Part shown: piece after piece, positions 32,098 through 41,175 of the stretch | Layout: each line of letters starts with the position of its first letter | Numbering within the stretch: the stretch's first letter is position 1 | DNA from: Achromobacter xylosoxidans A8 | GTDB taxonomy: Bacteria > Pseudomonadota > Gammaproteobacteria > Burkholderiales > Burkholderiaceae_B | Assembly (NCBI RefSeq): GCF_000165835.1 | Contig: NC_014640.1 | Span: 2,294,001-2,358,000 of the forward strand | Direction of reading: 5' to 3' | Length of the DNA: 64,000 nt | The notes under the pieces: generated by a model | What the model was told of the DNA's origin: nothing | The model's input: the letters and a program-made list of their open reading frames with translations, nothing else | Database searches by the model: none | Program-made: the position numbers and the translations under genes

Positions 32098-32955
32098 ATG
32101 CGCTTGACCCATGAGCAACTGTTGAACTACGAATTGCCGGAGATCAGGCAGCGCTACACGGCGCGCGACGCCATGCTGTATGCGCTGTCAGTGGGGCTGG
32201 GACGCGACCCCTTGGATGCCTGCGACCTTGCCTATGTGGGCAGGCGGCACGATCCGCTGGTGCTGCCGTACATGGCCGTGGTCCTGGGCTATCCGGGTTT
32301 CTGGCTGAATGCGCCCGATATCGGGGCCGATACGGTGCGGCTGCTGCACGGCGAGCAGGGGATGGAGCTCTTCCATCCCATTCCCGCCGCCGGCGAACTG
32401 ATAGGCAAGACCCGCGTCATCGAGGCGGTGGACAAGGGCGAAAAGGGACTGCTGCTGTATTCCGAGAAAACCCTGACGGATGCCGGCACGGGAGTGCTCA
32501 TCGCGCGGACTACCGCGACCCATGTGCTCAGGGGCGATGGCGGCATGGCGAATGCCGGCAGGCAAGCGCGTCCGGCGCACGCCATGCCCGGCGGTGCGCC
32601 GGACTGGACCGTGCCGGTGCGCACCCGGCCCGAGCAGGCGCTGGTATATCGGCTCAATGGCGACTACAACCCGCTGCACAGCGATCCGACGATCGCCCGC
32701 GCCGCGGGATTCCCGCGGCCCATATTGCATGGGCTGTGCACCTTTGGCATGGTGTCGCACACCGTTGCGAGGCAGTTGCAGCCTGAGGCGGAAGGGGCCG
32801 TGCGTTCCGTGTCGCTGCGATTTTCTGGCCCGATGTATCCCGGCGAGACGCTAAGTGTGGAGGTCTGGCGGGACGGGTCCTTCCGGGCGAAGGTCGTGGA
32901 GCGCGACGCGATCGTCATCGACAATGGTGTGTTGCGGGGCGCCAGCGTCGGATAG
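32098..32955 (+). CDS. MaoC-family 2-enoyl-CoA hydratase
   Basis: Double hot-dog hydratase of 285 residues. The C-terminal half has the hydratase-2 motif YRLNGDYNPLHSDP, with catalytic Asp/His, followed by GFPRPILHGLCTFG. The N-terminal half (about 1-140) is a degenerate hot-dog. Together with the SDR it resembles the bacterial MFE-2 pathway, giving (R)-3-hydroxyacyl-CoA intermediates. It is the last gene of the catabolic region. Confidence 0.92.
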   Translation: MRLTHEQLLNYELPEIRQRYTARDAMLYALSVGLGRDPLDACDLAYVGRRHDPLVLPYMAVVLGYPGFWLNAPDIGADTVRLLHGEQGMELFHPIPAAGELIGKTRVIEAVDKGEKGLLLYSEKTLTDAGTGVLIARTTATHVLRGDGGMANAGRQARPAHAMPGGAPDWTVPVRTRPEQALVYRLNGDYNPLHSDPTIARAAGFPRPILHGLCTFGMVSHTVARQLQPEAEGAVRSVSLRFSGPMYPGETLSVEVWRDGSFRAKVVERDAIVIDNGVLRGASVG

Positions 32956-33323
32956 GGCGGGCCGAGTCCAGGCCGCATGCTTGAGCGCGATGCGCATTTG
33001 CGCGCTGCAAAATGGAAGAGCGCCCCAGCTCTAGATGAGTCTGAGGCGCTCCTGCCCGGCTTCGCACGCGATGGGTGTCAGACAGCCCGGCAACTCAAAT
33101 CTACTGCTGCGGTATAGGCTGGGCAATAGGGAAAACCCTTGAATATTAAAGGGTTACAAGATACATGCCCTCGGCGCGGCAACTGGCCCGTGCCGGCCGC
33201 CGCTGACGTCAGTTGCCTGTCAATGGGGCCGCGACAACTTGATCCGCCTCGGTATCCGCGAATTGTGACGCCGGAGGCAGACGCCGACACTGAAGCCTGT
33301 CTTCACAGTGCCGGAGAGCGGAT
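32956..33323. other. Intergenic region upstream of the Tad pilus operon
   Basis: 368 bp without a gene. It contains an inverted repeat GAGCGCC (33018-33024) / GGCGCTC (33045-33051), a second AACCCTT (33134-33140) / AAGGGTT (33149-33155), and a 10-bp palindrome CTGACGTCAG (33203-33212). These are candidates for a terminator of the upstream operon and regulatory sites of the Tad operon. No convincing promoter hexamers were found. A GGAG site (33313-33316) precedes the first tad gene. Confidence 0.45.
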
Positions 33324-33590
33324 ATGTCAGGGTTGCGGAAGCGTCAGTTGGGACAGGGCATGACCGAATACATCGTGGTCGTGGCCTTGGTCGCCGTAGC
33401 GGCCATAGCGGTGTATCAGTACTTCGGCCAGGTGGTGCGATCGCAGACCGCCGCCATGGCGCGTGAACTTGCCGGCGAGGACGGCGGAGCGCAGAGCCGT
33501 GCGGCGCAACAGGCGGCGCAGAAAGCGGCGGCGCAGACCAAGGCGCGGTCGCTCAAGTCCTTCACCGGCAATGCCGCGGATGCGAAGTGA
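33324..33590 (+). CDS. Flp-type pilin-like protein
   Basis: An 88-residue protein with a class III signal-like start (LG/QGMTEY, Glu at +5), then a hydrophobic segment IVVVALVAVAAIAVYQYFG, then an Ala/Gln/Lys-rich soluble tail (SRAAQQAAQKAAAQTK). This matches prepilins of the Tad system, which are cut by a dedicated peptidase and assembled into fibres. It is the first gene of the Tad operon and overlaps the next gene by 4 nt (GTGA). It is longer than typical Flp pilins, so it may be a minor pilin. Confidence 0.78.
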   Translation: MSGLRKRQLGQGMTEYIVVVALVAVAAIAVYQYFGQVVRSQTAAMARELAGEDGGAQSRAAQQAAQKAAAQTKARSLKSFTGNAADAK

Positions 33591-35005
33591 TTACACGTTC
33601 TTGCGCATCGCTTACCCACCAGCGTGGCCAGGCGCTGGTCCTGGGCCTGCTGATGGTGGCGGTGGGGGGCATCTCCCTGGTCGTGCTGTACAACCTGGGC
33701 CAGACCGTGGGAGCGCGTCAGCGGCTGACGCATGCCGCGGACGCGGCGGCGTATAGCGGGGCGCTGGAGCAAGCGCGCGCGCTCAATGCCCTTGCCTATA
33801 TCAACCGGACACAGATCGCGCATCAGGTCGCCATGGCCCATCTGGTCACGCTAGGTGCGTCCGCGCAATACGCCCGCACCCTGCAGTCTCAGCGCAATCG
33901 CCGCAATCCGCCCGCGGGCTTGATCACCATGTTGTTTGGTCCGGATGTCGGCATGGCCTATCAAACCGCGCAAGCCGTGCCTGATGCGGAACAGAGGCTG
34001 GCAGCGGCGTTCGGCGAGCACGACAGAGTCGTCCACCAGGTCCTGGAAGCCGCCGCGGCGTCCGCTGTCGCCGGTCTGACGGATTCGCGCGGTCGCATCA
34101 TGAACAAGGTCCTGGTCGCCAATCTTGCGGAGGATGTTCCGACACTCGGCGCAGATGGCGTGCATGCCAGAGGCGCCAGTTTGCGGCTGCTGACGGACGG
34201 GTGGCCTGGCTACGTGGGGCGCCGCCTGGCCATGCGCGACGCAGGTCTGCGACCCGCCGTCGAGCAGGCGGTGGAACGCTATGGCTTCCTCAATCGCCGT
34301 AGCGCCACACGGCGCAATCCGTGGATGGTTCAACCGCTATGCCCGCTGCTTCGTCACGAGCTGCGGCGCCGGGGCTCTACCTGGTTGGGACCGGACGGGC
34401 GTTGGGGCGCGCTGGACACCCAGTCCTACCATGCACTGCGTTTCAACCGCTGGAGGGGCTGCTACTTTCGCGAATACGCCATGGGCTGGGGCACGGCGCA
34501 GGGGCAGAAGATCAAATCGCCCGAAGGCCTGGAGTACGTGGATGAACCGCCGCTCGATTTTTCCGATCAGGATTTTTGGCGCTGGGTGGAACTGTCGACC
34601 AACTGGGATCTGCTCAATGACATAAGCAATCCCATGGCCAACTCATACGCCATGGCTGCTGCTCAGCGCTGGCCGGGCCGGGGCCTGCCCGCCTATCGCG
34701 AAGTCGCCTTGTCGCGCAGCGGCGATGCCCTGCGCTTCGCGGTGGCCGTCCGGCTTGCCGGTACATCCTTGAAAACCACGGATGCGCAAAGCGCGGTTCG
34801 GGCGCCCGAGGGAAAGTTCCGCTATGCCGCCCTCGGTCCGGAGGACGCCATTACCGTGACCTCAGCGGCGGAGACCTACTTTGCCCGGCCGGAACCACGC
34901 GCGGACGGCCGTGATGAACTTGCCACGCTTTTCCGTCCCTACTGGCAAGCGCGCCTGTCGGCCGTTACCGTGGGCGAGGCTGCGCGGGCAAGGGGGACGC
35001 CATGA
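33587..35005 (+). CDS. TadG-like pilus assembly protein
   Basis: A 472-residue protein with an N-terminal RGQALVLGLLMVAVGGISLVVLYNLGQ hydrophobic anchor, typical of TadE/TadG-like pseudopilins (Pfam TadG-type flp-pilus N-terminal domain). A large extracytoplasmic region without a recognisable domain follows, starting LTHAADAAAYSGALEQARALN. The start is GTG overlapping the pilin stop. It also overlaps the TadE-like gene by 4 nt. Confidence 0.8.
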   Translation: MITRSCASLTHQRGQALVLGLLMVAVGGISLVVLYNLGQTVGARQRLTHAADAAAYSGALEQARALNALAYINRTQIAHQVAMAHLVTLGASAQYARTLQSQRNRRNPPAGLITMLFGPDVGMAYQTAQAVPDAEQRLAAAFGEHDRVVHQVLEAAAASAVAGLTDSRGRIMNKVLVANLAEDVPTLGADGVHARGASLRLLTDGWPGYVGRRLAMRDAGLRPAVEQAVERYGFLNRRSATRRNPWMVQPLCPLLRHELRRRGSTWLGPDGRWGALDTQSYHALRFNRWRGCYFREYAMGWGTAQGQKIKSPEGLEYVDEPPLDFSDQDFWRWVELSTNWDLLNDISNPMANSYAMAAAQRWPGRGLPAYREVALSRSGDALRFAVAVRLAGTSLKTTDAQSAVRAPEGKFRYAALGPEDAITVTSAAETYFARPEPRADGRDELATLFRPYWQARLSAVTVGEAARARGTP

Positions 35006-35619
35006 ATCGGATTCGCACGCGGCAGCAAGGGCAGGCCTTGATCGAAGCGTTGCTGATGCTGCCGCTGCTGGCCCTGCTGCTTTGGGCGGCATCCTGGATA
35101 GGCGGATTGCAGTTCACGGCTCAGGAAGTCGCGCAGGCCAGCCGCAAGGCCGCGATGGCCGGCGCCTTGGGGCAACCCTCGCAGAATCAGCACGCTCCAA
35201 GCGGCACGGCGCTGTCGCGGAATGCCAGCGCGCTGCCTGGTATCGCGCCAGCCCAGGTCACCGCCTTGCAGGACGAATGGTTCGGCGCGGAACTGAAACT
35301 GATGACCGCGACGGCAAGCACTGCGCGCCGTGACCGGGACAATGCGGCCTGGTTGCGCATCGCCCGCCGCACGCACGTGGCAAGCGGCGCCGGGTATGCG
35401 CACGGCGACACCGACGCGCAGCGCCGCATCGGCCGTGCGCCAACATCCTGGCGCAGGGCTGAAAGCGCTTCGCTGGCGGAGGCACGGCGTTTGAAGCCTG
35501 TTGTCGACCGCCTGGACGGGCCGTGGCGCAGGCCTGGCCTGTCGCTGGACTGGCTGTCCGAATGGGCGGATGTGGTGCCCGCGGATCGGCTTAGCAATCG
35601 CAAGGGGGCGGGCAAATGA
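35002..35619 (+). CDS. TadE-like pseudopilin
   Basis: A 205-residue protein starting RTRQQGQALIEALLMLPLLALLLWAASWIGG, the TadE-type prepilin signal with Glu at +5 after Gly, followed by a soluble domain of no assigned fold. It probably acts as a minor pilin priming fibre assembly. It overlaps both neighbours by 4 nt. Confidence 0.8.
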   Translation: MNRIRTRQQGQALIEALLMLPLLALLLWAASWIGGLQFTAQEVAQASRKAAMAGALGQPSQNQHAPSGTALSRNASALPGIAPAQVTALQDEWFGAELKLMTATASTARRDRDNAAWLRIARRTHVASGAGYAHGDTDAQRRIGRAPTSWRRAESASLAEARRLKPVVDRLDGPWRRPGLSLDWLSEWADVVPADRLSNRKGAGK

Positions 35620-36410
35620 TCGGACTTTGTCTTTCGCCATTGCCTGTGGGGCAGGTTGCCCCATGGGGTAGTGGTTGGCGGACGTTGGCGGTGGCACGAA
35701 CACTACGCCTGTTGCTGGCTGGTGCACTGGCCGTCGCTTTGGTGGGGGGGCGCAACATTGCCGCCGCGCAGGATCGGGCGAAAGACGGCAACGAGGCAGG
35801 AGCCGCCACCAGGACCCGGTCCGGCGTCACCGCGCTGGAAGCCTTGCGTTTTCCTGCGGGTTCGCGGCGCGGGCTGCTGGCGGAAAGCATCTGGCTGCAT
35901 GGCATCCCCGCACGCGTGCTCATATTCGATACGCCTCTCAGCACGCCCGAACTGATCCGCTACCTGTCAGCGCAGCAGCCCGCTCTGGCCGACCTGAACG
36001 TGTTGTCCGGCCAAGCCATCCTATCGGGTCAGGTGGGGCAAGAGCGCTGGGTCGTCCAGATGGAAGGCCTGGGCGCGCGCCGCACGGCCGGAAGCATTTC
36101 GGCGGTCAGCCTGCTGGCTGCGCCAGATAGTCCGCTGCCTGCCTGGCTCCCGGCTGGCGCTCGTCAGAGGCTGGACGTGGCGGTGATGGAGGACGGCGTG
36201 CGAGTCTCGGAACGCATCTGGCAATACGCCTTGCCGCCGAGGCAGTTGGCTCCGCTGCTGGAGGAGCGCCTGGCCCAGAACGGCTGGCGTCGTGTGCCGG
36301 CGTCCGAGGAGTCAGCGCATTGGTGGATCCGTCCGGGCGCGCGCATGCGGTTGTCGCTGGTGCCGCTGGAAGGCGGCAGCGGGCTTCTGGTCAGCGGAAG
36401 ATCGCCATGA
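35616..36410 (+). CDS. Unassigned exported protein in the Tad operon
   Basis: A 264-residue protein I do not recognise. A hydrophobic segment near residues 27-50 (TLRLLLAGALAVALVGG) followed by AAAQD looks like a signal peptide cleaved around residue 51. The mature part has two similar-sized halves without cysteines, including WLHGIPARVLIFDTPLSTPEL and RVSERIWQYALPPRQL. Its start overlaps tadE and its stop overlaps cpaB (both ATGA), so it belongs to the pilus operon. It may be a periplasmic accessory factor; the true start may be internal (for example V26 or L29). Confidence 0.7.
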   Translation: MIGLCLSPLPVGQVAPWGSGWRTLAVARTLRLLLAGALAVALVGGRNIAAAQDRAKDGNEAGAATRTRSGVTALEALRFPAGSRRGLLAESIWLHGIPARVLIFDTPLSTPELIRYLSAQQPALADLNVLSGQAILSGQVGQERWVVQMEGLGARRTAGSISAVSLLAAPDSPLPAWLPAGARQRLDVAVMEDGVRVSERIWQYALPPRQLAPLLEERLAQNGWRRVPASEESAHWWIRPGARMRLSLVPLEGGSGLLVSGRSP

Positions 36411-37261
36411 GGCTCTGGATCACCCATGTCCTGCAGCGCCTGCGCAGAACGGGCGTGTACGCCATCGCGCTGATCGCGGGCTTGGTGTCCGCGTGGGCGG
36501 TGCGAGAGCACGTGCAGCAGCGCGTCCAGGCGCTGGAGGCCGAGGCGCGCACGCCGATGGTCAGCCGCCTGGTCGCGGCGTATGACTTGCCCGCGGGCAC
36601 GCAACTCGAAGAGCTGCATCTCGCCGTGCGCGAGATCCCGGAGCCATGGGCTTCGCGGGCCAGCATCGATCCCCTGGATCTTTCTGGCCTGCTTGGCGCC
36701 ACCTTGCTGGCCGATGTCGCCAACGGTGAACCCTTGCTCCGGGGGCATTTGACGTTCACCGCGCCGGTTCCGGCCTTGGCGTCCCGCCTGCGTAGCGGGC
36801 AACGCGCGTTGACGGTGGCGGCCACCGACCTGGGAGGTCTGGCGGAAGTGTTGCGCGTGGGCGATGCCATCGACATCTATGTGAGCTTCGCGCATCGCCA
36901 GCAGGAACTGACCGTGCCTCTCTTGCAAGGCATGCGCGTGCTGATGGTCGGGGGCGAGGCCGATGGTGAAAACAAGGGCGGCAATATCACCTTGGCGGCG
37001 ACGCCGGACGAGGCGATGCGATTCGTGGCGGCCCGGCAGAGCGGGGTGCTGACGGCGATGCTGCGCCATCGCGATGATGCCGCCGTGGTCAGCGGCGCAG
37101 CGCAAGGCGATCTTGCTTCGCTGATCGGATTGGACCTGGAGCGCCGCAATGCGCCGGGCGTGACCATTTTGTATGGCGACCGGCTGGAGTCCACGGCAGA
37201 TGAAAGAGCAATGGAGATTGAAGCGGCCGTCCCGTCTCGACATAAAAGGGGGCGGCCATGA
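36407..37261 (+). CDS. cpaB: Flp pilus assembly protein CpaB/RcpC
   Basis: A 284-residue protein with an N-terminal membrane anchor (YAIALIAGLVSAWAV) and a SAF domain (LVAAYDLPAGTQLEELHLAVREIP; ATLLADVANGEPLL). The RcpC region follows (LRSGQRALTVAATDLGGLAEVLRVGDAIDIYVSF). RcpC/CpaB proteins are periplasmic components next to the secretin. The ATG at 36407 overlaps the preceding stop. Confidence 0.9.
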   Translation: MRLWITHVLQRLRRTGVYAIALIAGLVSAWAVREHVQQRVQALEAEARTPMVSRLVAAYDLPAGTQLEELHLAVREIPEPWASRASIDPLDLSGLLGATLLADVANGEPLLRGHLTFTAPVPALASRLRSGQRALTVAATDLGGLAEVLRVGDAIDIYVSFAHRQQELTVPLLQGMRVLMVGGEADGENKGGNITLAATPDEAMRFVAARQSGVLTAMLRHRDDAAVVSGAAQGDLASLIGLDLERRNAPGVTILYGDRLESTADERAMEIEAAVPSRHKRGRP

Positions 37262-38628
37262 GGCGCGCCGTTGCCAGCATATTCGCCTGGGCGCTATGCC
37301 TCGTCAGCCCGGCAGCGTGGCCAGCGGACGAGGAGATCGAACTCCAGGTGGGCGAAACGCGGATTCTTTCGCACCCCGGCGTCAAGCGTGTGGCGATAGG
37401 TAATGGTCAGGTGATCGGCGCCATCGAGGCCGAAGGGCGCGAGGTCATCGTGTTCGCCCGCGCCGAGGGCGTGTCGTCTCTGCATGTCTGGGCCAACGGC
37501 GCCCGCGCCAAGGCCTATGAACTCAGGGTCGTGCCGGCCGGGGCACCGCGCCTGCGTGCGGAAGTCGAGGCTTTGCTGGCCCGCATTCCTGGCGCGCGCA
37601 GCACCGAGGTGGGCGGTCGCATCCTGATCGAAGGCGACGACCTTTCCGACGACGACCGTTTGCGTATCACGGCCCTGGCAGACCGCTATCCCGCCGTGCT
37701 GGATTTCACCGGGCAAGTGGGCTGGGACCGCATGGTGCAGCTGGACGTGCAGGTCGTGGAGATCCCCACATCGAAGCTGAGGGATCTCGGTGTGCGCTGG
37801 GACGGAATGTCCCAAGGCGGCATCAATGCCGGCCTGGCCTGGGATGCGGGGTCCCGGGGGCGCGTGAGCCGCCCTGGCGAGGAGATCATAGAAACGATGG
37901 GCCGGGTCTCGTCGCCGGCCGGCTACTTCGGCGTCAATGCGTTGTTGTCGTCGCGCATCGCGATGCTGGCTCAAAGCGGGGAAGCCGTGATGCTGGCCCA
38001 GCCTCAATTGCTGGCGCGCAGTGGCGCCAGCGCAACCTTTCTGGCCGGTGGCGAGGTTCCCTACTCGTCAACCGATACGCGCGGCAATTCGACCACGCTG
38101 TTCAAGCCCTACGGCGTCATGCTCAGGATTACCCCTCGTGTCGACCGTAACGGGATCATCCGTTCCTTGATCGAAGTCGAGGCGAGCTCGGTGGACAACG
38201 CGCTGAGCGTGCCGGGCGGACCGGCGTTGCGCACGCGCCGCGCGTCAACCGAATTCAACGTGCGGTCGGGCGATACGCTGGTCATCGGCGGCTTCCTGTC
38301 GCGCGAGCGGGACGAGGCAAGCGACGGGCTGCCATGGCTGAAGGACATCCCGGTCCTGGGGGCCTTGTTCTCGTCCCGGCGCTATCAGTTGCGGGAAACC
38401 GAGCTCGCCATATTTGTGACGCCAAAGCTGATTGCGCAGGCCGAGCCCGCCATGGCGGACCGTGTGCGGCGTGGGCGTGGCGTGCTGGAAGCGGCATTTC
38501 CCGAAGCGCCTCGCCTGGGAACCGCCGTGCCTGCCGCGTCAGGCTGGGATGCCTACGCGGGCGCGGGCTCGCAATGGGACGCGCGACCTGAAGGTGTCCC
38601 GACTCCCCCAACGGAAACGAGGCCATGA
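37258..38628 (+). CDS. cpaC: Flp pilus secretin CpaC/RcpA
   Basis: Outer-membrane secretin of 456 residues. It has a signal peptide (cleaved near AWPA), the pilus-assembly N-terminal domain (ELQVGETRILSHPGVKRVAIGNG) and a BON-like part. The secretin domain contains VQVVEIPTSKLRDLGVRW, AQPQLLARSGASATFLAGGEVPY and VRSGDTLVIGGFLSRE. It lacks a lipoprotein motif, so a pilotin may be needed. It overlaps cpaB and cpaF by 4 nt. Confidence 0.93.
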   Translation: MRRAVASIFAWALCLVSPAAWPADEEIELQVGETRILSHPGVKRVAIGNGQVIGAIEAEGREVIVFARAEGVSSLHVWANGARAKAYELRVVPAGAPRLRAEVEALLARIPGARSTEVGGRILIEGDDLSDDDRLRITALADRYPAVLDFTGQVGWDRMVQLDVQVVEIPTSKLRDLGVRWDGMSQGGINAGLAWDAGSRGRVSRPGEEIIETMGRVSSPAGYFGVNALLSSRIAMLAQSGEAVMLAQPQLLARSGASATFLAGGEVPYSSTDTRGNSTTLFKPYGVMLRITPRVDRNGIIRSLIEVEASSVDNALSVPGGPALRTRRASTEFNVRSGDTLVIGGFLSRERDEASDGLPWLKDIPVLGALFSSRRYQLRETELAIFVTPKLIAQAEPAMADRVRRGRGVLEAAFPEAPRLGTAVPAASGWDAYAGAGSQWDARPEGVPTPPTETRP

Positions 38629-40319
38629 TCGACATAGAAATGATGTTCGAGGACGCCACGGTGGACAAAGCGACACTGGCCGCTCCCGTGCTGATCGGAC
38701 GCGGCGCGCATTGCGGCTTGCGCATTGTGAACTGGCGTGTGGGACGCCAGCACGCCCGTCTGGTGCGCGAAGAGGCCGGTATTGCTCTTGAAGACCTGGG
38801 AACGCTGGGTGGGACGCTGGTGAACGGCGAGAGGATCGTGCGCCACGTGCCGGTATTGCCCGGTGATGAAATATTGATCGGGCCTTGTCGGCTGCGGGTG
38901 TCGCTGGCGGTCGCCTCCGAGCACACCGGCGAATCGAATGGTCCGGAGGCTGACAGCGCCGCGCGCGATATGGCTGCAGCGCAGCAGTCGCCGACGCTGG
39001 CCGCGCCTGCAACGCCGTTGCCGGCGCGCGCGCCGCTGCATCAGCTACAGGAGCGCCGGCGCCTGCATGCAGCCTTGCTAGCGGCGCTGGACCTGCGCCG
39101 CCGTGACGTGGCGGGCATGAGCGACGGCATGCTGCGTGCGGAGGCCGAGCGGCTGCTGACGCATATCGTCGCTTCCGACGAGGATTTGCCGCCTGGGGCG
39201 GACCGGGCAGCGCTTTGCCGCGAGGTGCTGGACGAAGCAGTCGGCCTGGGGCCTCTGGAGCCCTTGCTCGCCGCCGCCGACATCACGGAGATCATGGTCA
39301 ACCGTCATGACGAGATCTACGTCGAACGTGCCGGCTGCCTGTCGCGCCACCAGGCGGCCTTCACCAGCGAGCAATCGTTACGCTGGGTCATCGAGCGCAT
39401 CGTCACGCCCCTGGGGCGGCGCATCGACGAAAGCTCGCCGATGGTGGATGCCCGGCTGGCGGATGGATCCCGGGTGCATGCCATCATTCCGCCGGTGGCC
39501 ATGAGAGGCGCGAGCCTGACCATACGCAAGTTCCCGCAGCGGCGCCCGGGCATGTCCGATCTGATCGCGGCGGGTTCGCTGAGCGGCGCCATGGCGAAGT
39601 TCCTTGCGCTCTGTGTGCGGTCGCGCAGAAACCTTGTGGTGTCCGGAGGCACGGGAGCCGGCAAGACGACCTTGCTCAACATCCTGTCCAACGAGATTCC
39701 CGATGGCGAGCGCGTGGTCACCATCGAAGACGCGGCGGAGTTGCGCCTTAACCACGATCATCTGGTGGCGTTGGAGGCGCGTCCCGCCAACCAGGAGGGG
39801 CGCGGGCGCATCGACATCCGCGAGCTCGTGCGCAACGCGTTGCGCATGCGGCCAGACCGGATCGTGGTGGGCGAGTGCCGCGGGCCGGAGGCATTCGACA
39901 TGCTGACCGCCATGAATACCGGCCATGAGGGCTCCCTGACGACGCTGCATGCCAACTCGCCTCGCGATGCGCTGGGACGCCTGGAATCGATGATCCTGAT
40001 GGCCGGCCTGGACCTTCCTTTGGCGGCGGTGCGCGAGCATATCGCCGCCAGCGTGGATATTGTGGTGCAGCAGGCCAGGCTGGCCGACGGGCGGCGCGTC
40101 GTGACGTCGATCGCGGAGATCACCGGCATGGAAAGCGGACGTATCCAGCTCCAGGATTTGTTCCGGTACGACCGCGTCCGGGGTTTCTTCGGCTGCGGCG
40201 CCTTGCCCGGCTTCGCGCGCGATTGGACACAGCCCGATGAGGCCTTCGACCCTGCCTGGTTTTCCGACACGGAGAAGGCGGCGCCGGGGACTGCAATTTT
40301 TTCGCAAGGAACGCCATGA
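38625..40319 (+). CDS. cpaF: FHA-domain CpaF/TadA secretion ATPase
   Basis: A 564-residue fusion. Residues 1-95 form an FHA domain (VLIGRGAHCGLRIVNWRVGRQHARLV; DLGTLGGTLVNGERI) that binds phosphothreonine. Residues about 150-510 are a GSPII_E/TadA hexameric ATPase with Walker A GGTGAGKTT (341-349), the Asp box (VVTIEDAAEL), Walker B RIVVGECRG and a His box (GSLTTLHANSPRDALGRLE). The FHA domain suggests control by a Ser/Thr kinase, not seen in the window. It powers Flp pilus assembly. Confidence 0.93.
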   Translation: MIDIEMMFEDATVDKATLAAPVLIGRGAHCGLRIVNWRVGRQHARLVREEAGIALEDLGTLGGTLVNGERIVRHVPVLPGDEILIGPCRLRVSLAVASEHTGESNGPEADSAARDMAAAQQSPTLAAPATPLPARAPLHQLQERRRLHAALLAALDLRRRDVAGMSDGMLRAEAERLLTHIVASDEDLPPGADRAALCREVLDEAVGLGPLEPLLAAADITEIMVNRHDEIYVERAGCLSRHQAAFTSEQSLRWVIERIVTPLGRRIDESSPMVDARLADGSRVHAIIPPVAMRGASLTIRKFPQRRPGMSDLIAAGSLSGAMAKFLALCVRSRRNLVVSGGTGAGKTTLLNILSNEIPDGERVVTIEDAAELRLNHDHLVALEARPANQEGRGRIDIRELVRNALRMRPDRIVVGECRGPEAFDMLTAMNTGHEGSLTTLHANSPRDALGRLESMILMAGLDLPLAAVREHIAASVDIVVQQARLADGRRVVTSIAEITGMESGRIQLQDLFRYDRVRGFFGCGALPGFARDWTQPDEAFDPAWFSDTEKAAPGTAIFSQGTP

Positions 40320-41161
40320 TCTGGCTAGCGGCGGGGGCCGCCATGATCTCCGTGCTGCTGTTGGCTTGGCGGGTCCAGAGCTGGTTTGCGCCGGCGCTGC
40401 GTCGCTATCGCGAGGTCTACACGCAGGAGGCGGGCTTGCGCCTGAGCGAGGTGTTCCTGTTTATAGATCCGGCCCAATTGTGGGCCGGCGCAGTGGCCTG
40501 CGCCGCCTTGGCGGCAACCTTGGCCTTTGCCGCCACGGGTAGCGGTCTGGTGTCCGTCATGGCTGCGGCGCTTGCCTCGCGCTTGCCCCGTGCGCTTGTG
40601 AACGCGTTGCGACGTCGGCGCGCCCGCCGGTTTGAGCAGCAACTGCCGATGGCGTTGTTGATGCTTGCCGCCGCTCTGCGCGCGGGCGCGGCATTGACGA
40701 CAGGCCTGCGCCACGTCGTCGAGCAGAGCGGCGCACCGTTGGCCCAGGAGTTCGGCTTGATGCTGCGCGAGCAGCGCATGGGAGTGCCCTGGGACTCCGC
40801 GCTTGAAAACCTGCGCAATCGCATGCCGGCCGATTCGACCGCTCTCGTCGTGGCTGCCATGCGCATTGCGGCACAGACGGGCGGCAATCTGGCGGAGGCG
40901 CTGGAGAGCATCGCGCAGACCCTGCGCGCCCGGCTGCAATTGCAGGCGAAGCTGCTGGCGCTGACATCGCAAGGGCGTTTGCAGGCCTGGATCGTAGGGT
41001 CTTTGCCCTTGCTGCTGCTGGCCGTGCTGGACCGCCTGGAGCCGGAAATCATGGGTTTGCTGTGGCATACGCCCGTGGGTTGGGGCGTGCTGACCATCGT
41101 GGCGGTGCTGGAGACCACGGGCATGCTGCTGATCCGGCGCATTGTCCGGATCGATATCTGA
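40316..41161 (+). CDS. tadB: Flp pilus inner-membrane platform protein TadB
   Basis: A 281-residue type II secretion F-family protein: membrane segments near residues 4-22 and about 57-90, a cytoplasmic helical domain with RRARRFEQQLPMALLMLAAALRAGAAL and GVPWDSALENLRNRMP, and C-terminal membrane helices. It overlaps cpaF by 4 nt and forms the platform with TadC. Confidence 0.9.
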   Translation: MIWLAAGAAMISVLLLAWRVQSWFAPALRRYREVYTQEAGLRLSEVFLFIDPAQLWAGAVACAALAATLAFAATGSGLVSVMAAALASRLPRALVNALRRRRARRFEQQLPMALLMLAAALRAGAALTTGLRHVVEQSGAPLAQEFGLMLREQRMGVPWDSALENLRNRMPADSTALVVAAMRIAAQTGGNLAEALESIAQTLRARLQLQAKLLALTSQGRLQAWIVGSLPLLLLAVLDRLEPEIMGLLWHTPVGWGVLTIVAVLETTGMLLIRRIVRIDI

Positions 41162-41175
41162 CGGAGGAGGCTGCG

